NCBI GenBank assembly: GCA_964548225.1
Contig: CAZJQP010000019.1
Location: 1-61,515, forward strand
Direction of reading: 5' to 3'
From: CALMEH01 sp964548225
GTDB lineage: Bacteria > Acidobacteriota > Blastocatellia > Pyrinomonadales > Pyrinomonadaceae
DNA: 61,515 nt
Shown: in pieces, positions 44,416-52,871 of the stretch
Position numbering within the stretch: position 1 is the stretch's first letter
How the letters are laid out: every line of letters begins with the position of its first letter
The notes under the pieces: model-generated
What the model saw: the letters and a program-made list of their open reading frames with translations, nothing else
What the model was told of the DNA's origin: nothing
The model's database searches: none
Program-made: the position numbers and the translations under genes

Positions 44416-45252
44416 TTATTTCAATGTTATTACCATTCTTTCATTCTCACGCACGAGCGTAAGTTTTGTTCCAATATTTATTTTAAAATCTTTCATTTCC
44501 GAAAATCTTACACCATCAACGGTTTCAATCAAGTCATTCGGTTTAATTTCCGAGCGTTCCGCCGGAGAATTTTTACTTACGGATTGAACGTGCCAACCGT
44601 TGCCCGAAGAAACCGCTTTAATGCCGACTGAATCGAAACCTTTCTCGATGGCAGACGAAATATTTTCGCTGTTTGTCTTAGCCGCATTCGGATTCGAATC
44701 GGAATTCTCTCGCGGTCGGATTATCGGCGTTTGCGAAAAAGCAGAAGTGCGTGAACCGCCACCGCTATTGTTATTTATGAGATTGTTTTTTTGGTAAATT
44801 TTTCCGAGATCGCTTGGGCGCGTTGTTGCTAATGCTTCATTAATATTGACATTCACCGTTCGCGGCGAATTGCTTTCAAAATTTGCATTAAAACCGTTGT
44901 TTGATGCGATAAGTGGCGCATTTATTTCATTGTCCGACGACAAACTTACTGCTGATTTCGGTGCTGACTCATAACTTGCCGCGATTTGCGAAACCAACTT
45001 TTCATCAGCCGTGTAAAAATTGGTTGAAACAACCGCGCCGAGAAAAACTGCTGCCAAACCAAGCGGCGCGGCAACCTTCAAAAACGTGAAAAACGGTTTA
45101 CGCTGTGCTTGCGGATTGTGCGCGGCAATTCGTGCTTTGACACGCATATTGAAATTGTTCGGCGCAGAAACACGCTTCAAACTTCCACACATTTCGCGTA
45201 ATTTCGCATCGTCTGCGCTCAAAATTTCTGATTGTAATTCTTGTTCACTCAT
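44416..45252 (-). CDS. Membrane PDZ protein, probable anti-sigma factor
   Basis: The 278-residue protein has residues 1-55 as a cytoplasmic helical part (LREMCGSLKRVSAPNNFNMR, like anti-sigma N-termini) and a membrane helix at about 60-80 (APLGLAAVFLGAVVSTNF). A long Asn/Ser-rich linker leads to a C-terminal PDZ domain (VQSVSKNSPAERSEIKPNDL, IETVDGVRF). Its ATG immediately follows the sigma factor stop (tag/atg). The layout suggests an anti-sigma factor that could sense envelope peptides through its periplasmic PDZ. This reading is inference; the anti-sigma part is too divergent to be sure. Confidence 0.6.
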   Translation of the reverse strand: MSEQELQSEILSADDAKLREMCGSLKRVSAPNNFNMRVKARIAAHNPQAQRKPFFTFLKVAAPLGLAAVFLGAVVSTNFYTADEKLVSQIAASYESAPKSAVSLSSDNEINAPLIASNNGFNANFESNSPRTVNVNINEALATTRPSDLGKIYQKNNLINNNSGGGSRTSAFSQTPIIRPRENSDSNPNAAKTNSENISSAIEKGFDSVGIKAVSSGNGWHVQSVSKNSPAERSEIKPNDLIETVDGVRFSEMKDFKINIGTKLTLVRENERMVITLK

Positions 45253-45885
45253 CTAAAAATAATGTTTCAGTTTTTCCTTCAAAAGTCCGCGAGCGCGGCT
45301 AATGCGCGATTTTGTCGTGCCTAATCCGAGTTCTAAAATCGTGGCAATTTCCTCATAACTTCTGCCCTCGACATCGCGCAAAACAATCGGCGCACGATAT
45401 TTTTCCGGTAAAGTTGAAATTGCTTTGGCAATCGTCCGGCTTTGTTCGTTTTCAAGCAAGTCTTCGTCCGGCGTATTTCTTTCATCGGGCGGTTGAAATT
45501 CGGTGTCGTTGTCTTCTTCAGTTTGAAAAAGTCCGGTCAGCGACAGCAATTTTCGTCGTTTGCGTTTTCTTAACTCGCTGATTGCCAGATTCGTCGCAAT
45601 TCGATAAATATACGTCGAAAAAGCATATTCCGTGTGATAGCGATCAAGCGCGAAATAAACGCGGACGAATGTTTCTTGCGATAAATCAACGGCTTCCTCG
45701 TAGTCGTTCAAAAAACGGTAAAGATAATTGGTTATCTGATTTCGATAACGATTAACGAGTTCGGCAAAGGCATCTTCATCGCCCGTCCTCGTCGCTTCGA
45801 TTAGTTGATGGTCGGACAATTTCTCAGACGGCACGACGGTTTGCAATACCTCCGCGCCCGATTTCTCGAATTTGTCCAAAGCCAT
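45253..45885 (-). CDS. ECF-type RNA polymerase sigma factor
   Basis: The 210-residue protein has region 2 as DEDAFAELVNRYRNQITNYL and EEAVDLSQETFVRVY. Region 4 is STLPEKYRAPIVLRDVEGRS, YEEIATILELGLGTTKSRI and SRARGLLKEKL. It is an RpoE-like group 4 sigma factor. It is co-transcribed with the membrane PDZ protein, its likely regulator. The ATG is at 45883-45885. A terminator of the upstream gene separates it from the neighbouring operon. Confidence 0.92.
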   Translation of the reverse strand: MALDKFEKSGAEVLQTVVPSEKLSDHQLIEATRTGDEDAFAELVNRYRNQITNYLYRFLNDYEEAVDLSQETFVRVYFALDRYHTEYAFSTYIYRIATNLAISELRKRKRRKLLSLTGLFQTEEDNDTEFQPPDERNTPDEDLLENEQSRTIAKAISTLPEKYRAPIVLRDVEGRSYEEIATILELGLGTTKSRISRARGLLKEKLKHYF

Positions 45886-45924
45886 ACATTCATAAATTTT
45901 TACAACATTGCGGCAAACAAAACA

Positions 45925-45962
45925 AAAGCCGCTTTACGTTTCTTGACACGCAAAACGGCTTT
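45925..45962 (-). terminator. Intrinsic terminator of the LolA-like gene
   Basis: The stem aaagccg / cggcttt has additional pairing of its inner part (ttttgcgt with acgtaaag). On the minus strand it is followed by ttttgttttg. It lies 21 bp after the stop of the LolA-like gene and upstream of the sigma operon. Confidence 0.75.
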
Positions 45963-45983
45963 GGAAGTTGCAAAAGATTTTGT

Positions 45984-46754
45984 TTAATTGGATTTGAAAG
46001 TGCTTTCTTCGATTTTTAAACCGAATGAAACGGTCGCGGTCGCGGTTTCTTCAATTTGTTTATCGCCTGCCCAAAGCACGGTTCTATAAGGCACGAGCGT
46101 TCCTTGTGCGTAGTTGTAATCGTAAAATTTGCGTAAATATTTGACGTTGTTTTCCGTATATTCGAGCATCATTACACGGAATGATTTCGCACTGACAAAA
46201 AATCTGGTTTTGCGGTTTTGCTTATCCGTAACGTCTATCCGATAAAAATCCACACCGGAAATTTTTTCATTACCGCTTAAGACAAGCGTCGAGCCGTTTT
46301 CCTTATAGCGCAATAAGGCTTCGAGTCCGCGCCAGATTTGATTTTGGAAGGCGAATAAAACTTCTTCGCGTGGGGCAAAAACTGATTCGTTAAATACTCC
46401 GAAAACTTTTTCGCCATCGTAGATCAAACCATAGCGCACACCCGGAAATTCTTGTTCGAGGCGGATTTTTTCTTTTTCGAGATTTTCGCCGCGTAAAGTG
46501 TAACGCTCAAAATTTGATGTTTCCGGGTTGCCGTTGGCACTAATTTGAGTAAGTTTTCCGCGTTCAAAAGTCGTTTTGCGAATTTGATTAAGAGTCTCGC
46601 GCCCACCGGGAAAACCATAGACGATAATTGTTGATTCGACGATTTGGTCAACCGTCAAATTCTTTGTTTGATTATTTTTTTCCTGTGCGAAAATGCTTGA
46701 AAATGACAATAACAGAAACGCAAGTAAGATTAATTTATTAAAACGCAATAACAC
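45984..46754 (-). CDS. Secreted LolA-like protein
   Basis: The start is the GTG 46752-46754, which has a ggag ribosome site 8 bp upstream; longer frames are not plausible. A signal peptide follows (NKLILLAFLLLSFSSIFAQ). The mature part has LTVDQIVESTIIVYGFPGGR, YDGEKVFGVFN and VDFYRIDVTDKQNRKTRFFV. It reads as the half-barrel fold of LolA/LolB-like or DUF4292-like proteins. The relative at 12846-13670 has the same plan. Ligand unknown, presumably lipid. Confidence 0.65.
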   Translation of the reverse strand: MLLRFNKLILLAFLLLSFSSIFAQEKNNQTKNLTVDQIVESTIIVYGFPGGRETLNQIRKTTFERGKLTQISANGNPETSNFERYTLRGENLEKEKIRLEQEFPGVRYGLIYDGEKVFGVFNESVFAPREEVLFAFQNQIWRGLEALLRYKENGSTLVLSGNEKISGVDFYRIDVTDKQNRKTRFFVSAKSFRVMMLEYTENNVKYLRKFYDYNYAQGTLVPYRTVLWAGDKQIEETATATVSFGLKIEESTFKSN

Positions 46755-46976
46755 TAAATATTCTCCTGTTGTAAATACTAAACTCTTGCGGATTGTAGCA
46801 TAAACCGCCCGCAAACGGCACGTCTTAGCATAATAATTGATGAATTTTTATGGTTTTAAGATGCTTATATGATTTGTAAAATCGAAATTATAGAAATTAT
46901 AATTTCAACAGCAAAACTTTTACAAGTGAGAATTATGAAAAGCAAATTTTGCTGAACGCCGATTTTCTAAAAATAT

Positions 46977-47438
46977 ATGTTTCATATCGCACTCGTTGAA
47001 CCTGAAATTCCGCCGAACACGGGCAATATTGCGCGGCTCTGTGCGGCAACTTTCACCGATTTGCACATCGTCGGCGTAACCGGATTTCGGATGGACGACC
47101 GAACTTTGAAACGCGCCGGCTTGGATTATTGGAACGACGTTAAACTGCACAGACACATTGAGTTAAATGATTTATATGAAGCCTTGCCCGATTCGCGCTT
47201 CCTTTATTTTACAACCAAATCGCAAAAATCTTACACCGATTGGGAGTTTGAAAAAGGCGATTGTCTAATTTTCGGGCGTGAAACTCGTGGCTTGCCCGAA
47301 GATGTTCTCGAAAAAAATCGGGAACGCGCTCTAACGATTCCGATGCCGAACAAAAATATCCGTAGTCTAAATCTTGCAAATAGCGTCAGCATCGTGCTTT
47401 ACGAAGCCTTGCGTCAAGCAAATTTGAGTTCAAAATAA
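46977..47438 (+). CDS. trmL: tRNA (cytidine(34)-2'-O)-methyltransferase
   Basis: TrmL is a SPOUT enzyme that methylates the wobble ribose of tRNA-Leu species. At 153 residues it is the usual size. EPEIPPNTGNIARLCAAT is the N-terminal signature, FGRETRGLP is motif 2, and IPMPNKNIRSLNLANSVSIV is the C-terminal trefoil knot. The 222-bp gap upstream holds only AT-rich sequence (aaattatagaaattataatt), which may be promoter DNA for both flanking genes. Confidence 0.95.
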   Translation: MFHIALVEPEIPPNTGNIARLCAATFTDLHIVGVTGFRMDDRTLKRAGLDYWNDVKLHRHIELNDLYEALPDSRFLYFTTKSQKSYTDWEFEKGDCLIFGRETRGLPEDVLEKNRERALTIPMPNKNIRSLNLANSVSIVLYEALRQANLSSK

Positions 47439-47534
47439 ATCTTAGAGCAGATTTTGTTTCTTACCAGACACTCATTCTAATTTTGCTCTAATTCTATTCA
47501 TTTAGGGAGTTTTCTGCAACAAAAGTCAATCAAA

Positions 47535-47557
47535 TTTTTACTTTTTACTTTTTACTT
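47535..47557. repeat. Heptamer tandem repeat ttttact
   Basis: Three copies of a 7-bp unit (ctttttac) overlap the last codons of the flavin reductase and so encode its C-terminal KSKK tail. It lies at the convergent junction with trmL. Confidence 0.7.
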
Positions 47558-48029
47558 CCGACAGTTTTCGGTAATCGCCTTGCCAATAAACGAGCGGGTT
47601 GCCGTCTTTGATTTCGACGTTTTGAATTTCGCCGACGAAAATCGTGTGATCGCCGCCTTCGTGGGCGTGGGCGAGGCGGCATTCGAGCGCGACGAGCGTG
47701 TTTTCCAAAACGGGAATTTCCTCGATTCCTTTTCGATATTCGATGTTGTTGAATTTGTCGGAACTGTGTGAGGCGAATTGATTTGAGTGGGCTTCGTTTT
47801 CCTCCGCGAGAATATGCACGACAAATGCGCCGGTTTCCGCAAATGCGTCGTGGCTTCCGGCGCGTTTGTCAACACAAACTAAAATCATCGGCGGTTCAAG
47901 CGAAACGGAAGAAAACGCGCTGACGGTGATGCCGTGCAATTTGCCATTATTGTCTTTGGTCGTTACCACTGTTACGCCACTCGGAAATCTTCCGAGTGCG
48001 GCACGAAATTCGTCTTTTGAAATTGCCAT
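47538..48029 (-). CDS. Flavin reductase (HpaC/NtaB-like)
   Basis: The protein has about 163 residues from ATG 48027-48029. FRAALGRFPSGVTVVTTKD and GITVSAFSSVSLEPPMILVC are the FMN-binding signature of the flavin reductase-like domain. YRKGIEEIPVLENTLVALEC and GGDHTIFVGEI follow, also typical. Such proteins supply reduced flavin to two-component monooxygenases. It starts 5 bp after the nitrilase stop and is the last gene of the minus-strand unit. Its oxygenase partner is not obvious; the FAD monooxygenase in the opposite unit is single-component in type. Confidence 0.88.
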   Translation of the reverse strand: MAISKDEFRAALGRFPSGVTVVTTKDNNGKLHGITVSAFSSVSLEPPMILVCVDKRAGSHDAFAETGAFVVHILAEENEAHSNQFASHSSDKFNNIEYRKGIEEIPVLENTLVALECRLAHAHEGGDHTIFVGEIQNVEIKDGNPLVYWQGDYRKLSEVKSKK

Positions 48030-48034
48030 AAAGT

Positions 48035-49603
48035 TCAGTTTGTCAACGGTTTGAGCAAATACCAAGCACGTCCGTCAACTACATCGGTTTGTTGCGAAAC
48101 GAAACGATTACCCGCATTTGCCGGAAAAATTCCCGCTTCGATTTCGTTTCCGCGATATAGAATCGGAAAATTTATATTACCGTCAAACGGACGGTTTTTC
48201 CATTCTGTCCAAAGTGTAAAATCTTCGCCGATTGTTGCAATTAAACTCTTGCCGAACTCGCCTAAATTTTCATTAAAACGAGTTGCCGCCACAACCGAAA
48301 AACGGTTTTCAACAGCGCGTTCGGGCAAGCCGAATTCGGTTTCCCAACGCTCCTCAACTTGAAAAGGCACGGCAACAATTTCGCAATTTTGATAAGCTGC
48401 CAGCCGAAAAGTTTCGGGAAAAAGCGCATCTTCGCCGACGATAATTGCAATTTTACCAAATTCTGTTTGAAAACTTTTCAGTTCGCATCCGAAATCAGAA
48501 ATCCAATCGTATCTTTTAAATCGGTGAATCTGTTTTTGCCTAAAAATCACGCCTGTTTTATCAATCAAAACGCCGATGTGGGCATCATTTTCACGAATCG
48601 AAGTAACCGCAAGATTATCTTTTAAATTTTGTGAAATTTCATCAATATTTCCGAATAGTTCAGGTAGAACAATCAATTTTGCATCGGTTTTTGCAATTGC
48701 TTCGAGGCTTTGGCAAATTGCTGCTGTAATTAATTTTGCGCCCGTATGATAATCTTTTTCCACTGGTTTTTCGGCAATCGGCGCATAAATTTTCGGTTTT
48801 CGTGCGGCGAGAAAATCTTCATTTTTTGCTTCCGATAAATCAATATCAGCGAAAACCACATCTTCGCCCATCCGTTTTGCTTTCGCCAAAACCGTTCCGT
48901 CAGGCGCGACAATTTGCGATTCGCCTGCACCCTGCAATGCTTCAGGCTTGATTTTCATTTTCTCGGCAAATCCGCTAAGTATATGTCTTGGAACAAGATA
49001 ATCAACTTTGCAAGAAGCTGCGACAAAAACTTTATTCTCGGCGGCGCGAACCGGAATGTGCAAACTCGCCTCATCTTCGGCAAATGAATTGAGTGAATTT
49101 AGCAAAAGTTTTGCCCCGCGAATCGCCAAAAGCCGCGTCGTTTCCATCAGCAAACCGTCGGCGCAAGCATACATTCCAACTTTGCCAAATTCGGTTTCGA
49201 CAATATCGCCCGCCTTTTCAGCCCGCGAACAATTGACGTTTTCGTTGCCCATCAAAACCTGTTTGTCGGCTCGCCCAACCAATTTTCCTTTCGGTGAATA
49301 GAGCAAATTTGAAACTGTCGGTTTATCATTCGGCTTTTTAACCGTAACATTTATTTTTATGTAAGTGTTGTGTTCGATAGCTTTATCGGCAATCGCTTGG
49401 AGAAAATCGCTTTTCAAATCAAGGGCGACTTCGTTGGCATAATCTTGACTTTCGTAAATTGCACAGTGATTGGAAAATTCCGGCAAAACTATAAAATTTG
49501 GCGAAACCTTGGCGGCTTCGTCAATCATTCGCAGACAAGTTTTTAAGTTTTCGGCAACGTCTGTGCCAACGCCGAACTGAACGACGGAAACTCTGCATTT
49601 CAT
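48035..49603 (-). CDS. Double carbon-nitrogen hydrolase (nitrilase superfamily)
   Basis: The protein has about 522 residues from ATG 49601-49603. Two nitrilase-fold domains are fused. Domain 1 (1-270) has the full triad: Glu42 in VLPEFSN, Lys113 in RADKQVL, Cys146 in YACADG. Domain 2 (285-522) keeps Glu314 (VLPELFG) and Lys356 (RQKQIHRF) but has Gly389 where Cys is required (VGEDALFPE). The second half is thus probably structural. The active half could hydrolyse an amide, a nitrile or a lactam. Tandem nitrilases of this kind are uncommon. It sits between the MFS-SDR and flavin reductase genes. Confidence 0.85.
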   Translation of the reverse strand: MKCRVSVVQFGVGTDVAENLKTCLRMIDEAAKVSPNFIVLPEFSNHCAIYESQDYANEVALDLKSDFLQAIADKAIEHNTYIKINVTVKKPNDKPTVSNLLYSPKGKLVGRADKQVLMGNENVNCSRAEKAGDIVETEFGKVGMYACADGLLMETTRLLAIRGAKLLLNSLNSFAEDEASLHIPVRAAENKVFVAASCKVDYLVPRHILSGFAEKMKIKPEALQGAGESQIVAPDGTVLAKAKRMGEDVVFADIDLSEAKNEDFLAARKPKIYAPIAEKPVEKDYHTGAKLITAAICQSLEAIAKTDAKLIVLPELFGNIDEISQNLKDNLAVTSIRENDAHIGVLIDKTGVIFRQKQIHRFKRYDWISDFGCELKSFQTEFGKIAIIVGEDALFPETFRLAAYQNCEIVAVPFQVEERWETEFGLPERAVENRFSVVAATRFNENLGEFGKSLIATIGEDFTLWTEWKNRPFDGNINFPILYRGNEIEAGIFPANAGNRFVSQQTDVVDGRAWYLLKPLTN

Positions 49604-49672
49604 ATCAAAGTGTTCTTTGGTTTTTGCAAAATCTTCTTCCCAAAAAAGGAATCCCAAAAACCTAAAGCCAAT

Positions 49673-51754
49673 TTAGTCATCAAACAAATTTCGTTTATTA
49701 AACGCCGCTGTGGCAAATCGCCAAAAGGCTTTTGGTCCGGTCAGCCATGCGATTTTTGCTCCGGTTTGATCGTTTTCGAGAACTTTTTCAGCTAAATACG
49801 GTGTAACGGTTTCGACCTTATCGCCCAAAATGTTGACGATTTTCTTTGATTTTTCCTTGCGTTCGGGCATTCCTTCGTAAAGGTCGTCCCAAAGGTCGGT
49901 CAGCACGATTCCGGGTGAAAGACTGCCAACTTTTACGCTTGTGTCTTTGGCTTCTTTCGTCAGAGCTTCAGTCAGATATTTTAAGCCGTATTTAGTTGCA
50001 CCGTAAAGAGTTAGACCATCTGCCTTGCGTCCGTCCGAGCCGAAACCATACATATTATAAAGTTCGCCCGAACCTTGTTTAATCATTTCTTTGAGGGCAA
50101 CGTGCGAGCCGTTCATTGCTCCGAGCATATTTGTATCCGTAACATTCTTAACGGTTTCCGGCGTTACTTCCCAAAAAGGAATGTATGCGTTTGAGATTCC
50201 CGCATTGTTGATCCAAACATCAATTTTGCCGAATTTTTCTGCCGATTTGTTCCACAGATTTTGATTGTCTTCATATTTTGTAACATCGCACGGAACGGCG
50301 AAAATATTTTCTGCTTTATGTTTAGCCGAAAGTTCTGCAACTGCTTTATCACACGCTTCTTGAGTTCTGCCGGAAACAATAACTTTGCAACCGCGTTGCA
50401 AAAATTCGTTTGCTAAACCGAAACCGATTCCGCGAGTGCTGCCTGTAATCACAACTGTTTTCATTGGTAAATCCACCTTAACCTTATTGCGAATCATCAA
50501 ACCAAATATGGCGACAAAAACGCCAAAAACTCCAAACATCAAAAACGGCGCAGACTCTGTCCAATTATCAAAAAGATAACCGCCGACCGCAAATGCCGTC
50601 ATAATTCCCAGCGCCCCGCACAATCCGAAAAAACCGATAACCGAGCCTCTAACTTCTTTTGGTGCAAATTTTGCGATTAGAACTTGCGATGTAATCACGC
50701 CCGCAATTTCGCCGAATCCAACCAACATTAGAGCAATTTTCATATTCGTCTCAAACGGGTTTTCGATTAAAAACAAAGAACTGTAACCAATCGCGGCGAA
50801 GATTGCCGCAATCACAACGGCGACGACGGCGTTTAATCGGTCAACCATTAAACCGACAATCGGAGCGGAAAAAAGTGCAACAGATTGAACAATTACAATC
50901 GTTATTGAAACTTGGCGAGCCGCATCTGCTTCGCTCAAACCGCTGTTGATGCCGTATTTATTGAGCCACAAAGTCAAAAATGAACCGACCAACGCTAAAT
51001 CTCCGCGTGAAACAAACGCCGCCATATATGCGAGCAAAATTGCGGGATTTTTAGCAGCAACCACACCTTCTTTAGCTAATGAAATAAAACTTTTCTTTTC
51101 AGCAGTTTGCGAAACTAATCCGCCTTTGATTCCGAGCATCAAAACAACTGAACTGAAAAAAGCGAGTGCCGAAACTGTGAAGAAAGTGAGCGTTAAACTA
51201 TATGAAAATTCGAAGCCTCGTTTAGAAAAAAATGTTGGCAATCCGATTAAAACCAAGACGGCAAACATCGCCCCCAAACCGTTGAAAAAGCCCATTAAAC
51301 CTGTGCCTTTTCCACGGTCGCGGTCAATAATGTAATCAGCAATAACTGTCGCAAACATCCCGGAAATCGCCGCCGAACCAACCGCCGTTACAACGCGAAA
51401 AGCATAAAGTTCCCAAGTTTGGTCAAGTAATGTATAAAGGATCGCCGCAAATCCGAGCATCAAAAAACCGAAAACATAGATGGTTTTGCGTCCGATTCTG
51501 TCTGACAAAACTCCGAAAAGCGGCGTTAAAATTAACAAGGTTATTTCATTCAATACGCCGAGACTTCCGGTAACTCCACCTTGCTGATCCTGCGGAATTT
51601 TCAAAATTGTTGTCATTACAAACGGCTGAATGACACCGAAAAATAAAAACAACGACAATCCGAAAAGTGAAGCGTAGTAATGTGTTGCAAGATTGATAGG
51701 TTTAACGCCTTCGCTCAATCCGATGCCGAGAAATTTTCGATTTTTTATAGACAC
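49673..51754 (-). CDS. MFS transporter fused to NYC1/NOL-like short-chain dehydrogenase
   Basis: The protein has 693 residues. Residues about 20-420 are a 12-helix MFS permease (motif LSDRIGRKTIYVFG in loop 2-3). Residues 431-693 are an SDR with TGSTRGIG, WINNAGI and YGATK. Two stretches, LYNMYGFGSDGR before YGATK and the end LTGPKAFWRFATAAFNKR, resemble the chlorophyll b reductases NYC1 and NOL (pattern FN.DG.GSDGR...YGATK and LTG.KA..R). A start codon at 50464 with an aaggtgg site precedes the SDR, so the enzyme may also be made alone. Start GTG 51754. This suggests uptake of a compound and its immediate reduction. Confidence 0.82.
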   Translation of the reverse strand: MSIKNRKFLGIGLSEGVKPINLATHYYASLFGLSLFLFFGVIQPFVMTTILKIPQDQQGGVTGSLGVLNEITLLILTPLFGVLSDRIGRKTIYVFGFLMLGFAAILYTLLDQTWELYAFRVVTAVGSAAISGMFATVIADYIIDRDRGKGTGLMGFFNGLGAMFAVLVLIGLPTFFSKRGFEFSYSLTLTFFTVSALAFFSSVVLMLGIKGGLVSQTAEKKSFISLAKEGVVAAKNPAILLAYMAAFVSRGDLALVGSFLTLWLNKYGINSGLSEADAARQVSITIVIVQSVALFSAPIVGLMVDRLNAVVAVVIAAIFAAIGYSSLFLIENPFETNMKIALMLVGFGEIAGVITSQVLIAKFAPKEVRGSVIGFFGLCGALGIMTAFAVGGYLFDNWTESAPFLMFGVFGVFVAIFGLMIRNKVKVDLPMKTVVITGSTRGIGFGLANEFLQRGCKVIVSGRTQEACDKAVAELSAKHKAENIFAVPCDVTKYEDNQNLWNKSAEKFGKIDVWINNAGISNAYIPFWEVTPETVKNVTDTNMLGAMNGSHVALKEMIKQGSGELYNMYGFGSDGRKADGLTLYGATKYGLKYLTEALTKEAKDTSVKVGSLSPGIVLTDLWDDLYEGMPERKEKSKKIVNILGDKVETVTPYLAEKVLENDQTGAKIAWLTGPKAFWRFATAAFNKRNLFDD

Positions 51755-51770
51755 AAACTTTTAATTTTTT

Positions 51771-51835
51771 GCCACGAAATTACACGAATTTGCACGAAAA
51801 ATATCTGTGTCTATCTGTGTTTATCTGTGGATAAA
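51771..51835. repeat. Intergenic tandem repeats (cacgaa and atctgtgt units)
   Basis: The repeats lie between the MFS-SDR and lipocalin-like genes. Three cacgaaa-type units are followed by three atctgtgt-type units. They are the same as those at 53597-53660 and in part at 52809-52871. Confidence 0.8.
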
Positions 51836-51839
51836 TTTT

Positions 51840-52799
51840 TTACTTTCCAAAATTAGGAGTCAACACATCTTCCGTAGCTTCCCATTTCAAAACGCCAAAC
51901 GTCATATATTGCAATTTATTCGACTTGTGAAATTCCCAAACGAGCGACATTGTAAAATCATCATCAATTTGAAATTCACGTCCGCGAATTTTTACCGCTT
52001 CGCCGTGGATGTGTTGGGTTGTGTATAATGCTCGACCGTAACCAATTGAATTTCCAAATACTTCGGGACCTTCAAAAGTGTGTTTGTTGTTGTTGCGATA
52101 GCGTGTGTAAGTGTATTTGCGGTTGATGACACCTTGAATTTCGACCGTTTGTTCGGCTCTTAAGAGAGAAATCGGGCGATGATGAATAGTTACTTTGTTT
52201 GTGCCGACTTTTTGTTGATTGTGGTCATAAACTTCCATTTCGCCTGTGAAAACTCCGGCACGTTTGGCATCTAATTGATACTGTTTGTTGCCGTTTGTGC
52301 GTTCAGATTCGACAAAGGCATCAATTCGCTTGCGGGTTTCTTCGTTTTCGTGATAATCGAAAGCGACTTGGTATAAACCGTTGAAAACACAGTAAATAGT
52401 CGGACCGTCGTAAATCAGGCTCGAATAAACCTGTAAATCTCCATTGACGATATGAACCATTGTTCTCAGTTCGCCCGTCCACGCCGGAGAATAATAAATT
52501 GCGTCAACAAGTGAGCCGTAAGGTTGTCCCGAACCGATAAAATCCGGTCCGAGATAAATGCGGTCGTGGTCGCTGTCAATCACACCAAACGCAAAATCGG
52601 CAAATTCCATCCGCGCCCGCAGTTCACCCGTTGCGTCTAACTTTGTGTTCATCGTGTAAAGGGTTTTTCCGTCAATATTTGCCGATTGCCGATAGACTTT
52701 GTTCCAACCGACGTGCGTTCCGTCCGGTTCAAAAATCGAAGGCTGTCCGTGCCATTCACCTTCGATGCTTTTTTGCCAATTTGAAGTTTTTTCACTCAT
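51840..52799 (-). CDS. Lipocalin-like (two beta-barrel halves) protein
   Basis: The protein has about 319 residues from ATG 52797-52799. There is no signal peptide. The N-terminal half runs from IEGEWHGQPSIFEPDG to YSSLIYDGPTIYCVF. The second half runs from GVFTGEMEVYDHNQQKVGTN to MSLVWEFHKSNK. Both open with a G.W/F.G..E...G motif and are strand-rich with Tyr, Trp and Phe. The layout fits two lipocalin/calycin barrels, like bilin lyases and nitrobindin-like proteins. I do not recognise the exact family. Given the neighbours it may bind the pathway's pigment-like substrate in the cytoplasm. Confidence 0.55.
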   Translation of the reverse strand: MSEKTSNWQKSIEGEWHGQPSIFEPDGTHVGWNKVYRQSANIDGKTLYTMNTKLDATGELRARMEFADFAFGVIDSDHDRIYLGPDFIGSGQPYGSLVDAIYYSPAWTGELRTMVHIVNGDLQVYSSLIYDGPTIYCVFNGLYQVAFDYHENEETRKRIDAFVESERTNGNKQYQLDAKRAGVFTGEMEVYDHNQQKVGTNKVTIHHRPISLLRAEQTVEIQGVINRKYTYTRYRNNNKHTFEGPEVFGNSIGYGRALYTTQHIHGEAVKIRGREFQIDDDFTMSLVWEFHKSNKLQYMTFGVLKWEATEDVLTPNFGK

Positions 52800-52808
52800 A
52801 TATTTTTT

Positions 52809-52871
52809 GCCACGAACAAACACGAAATTTGACGAAAAGTCTTTAAATAAAATTTCGTGTTTGTTCGTGGC
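52809..52871. repeat. Perfect 22-bp inverted repeat inside the operon
   Basis: The arms (gccacgaacaaacacgaaa... at 52809-52830 and its exact complement at 52850-52871) flank a 19-bp loop. The right arm touches the stop codon of the RCCR-like gene. A hairpin here could set the ratio of products from the operon. Confidence 0.85.
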
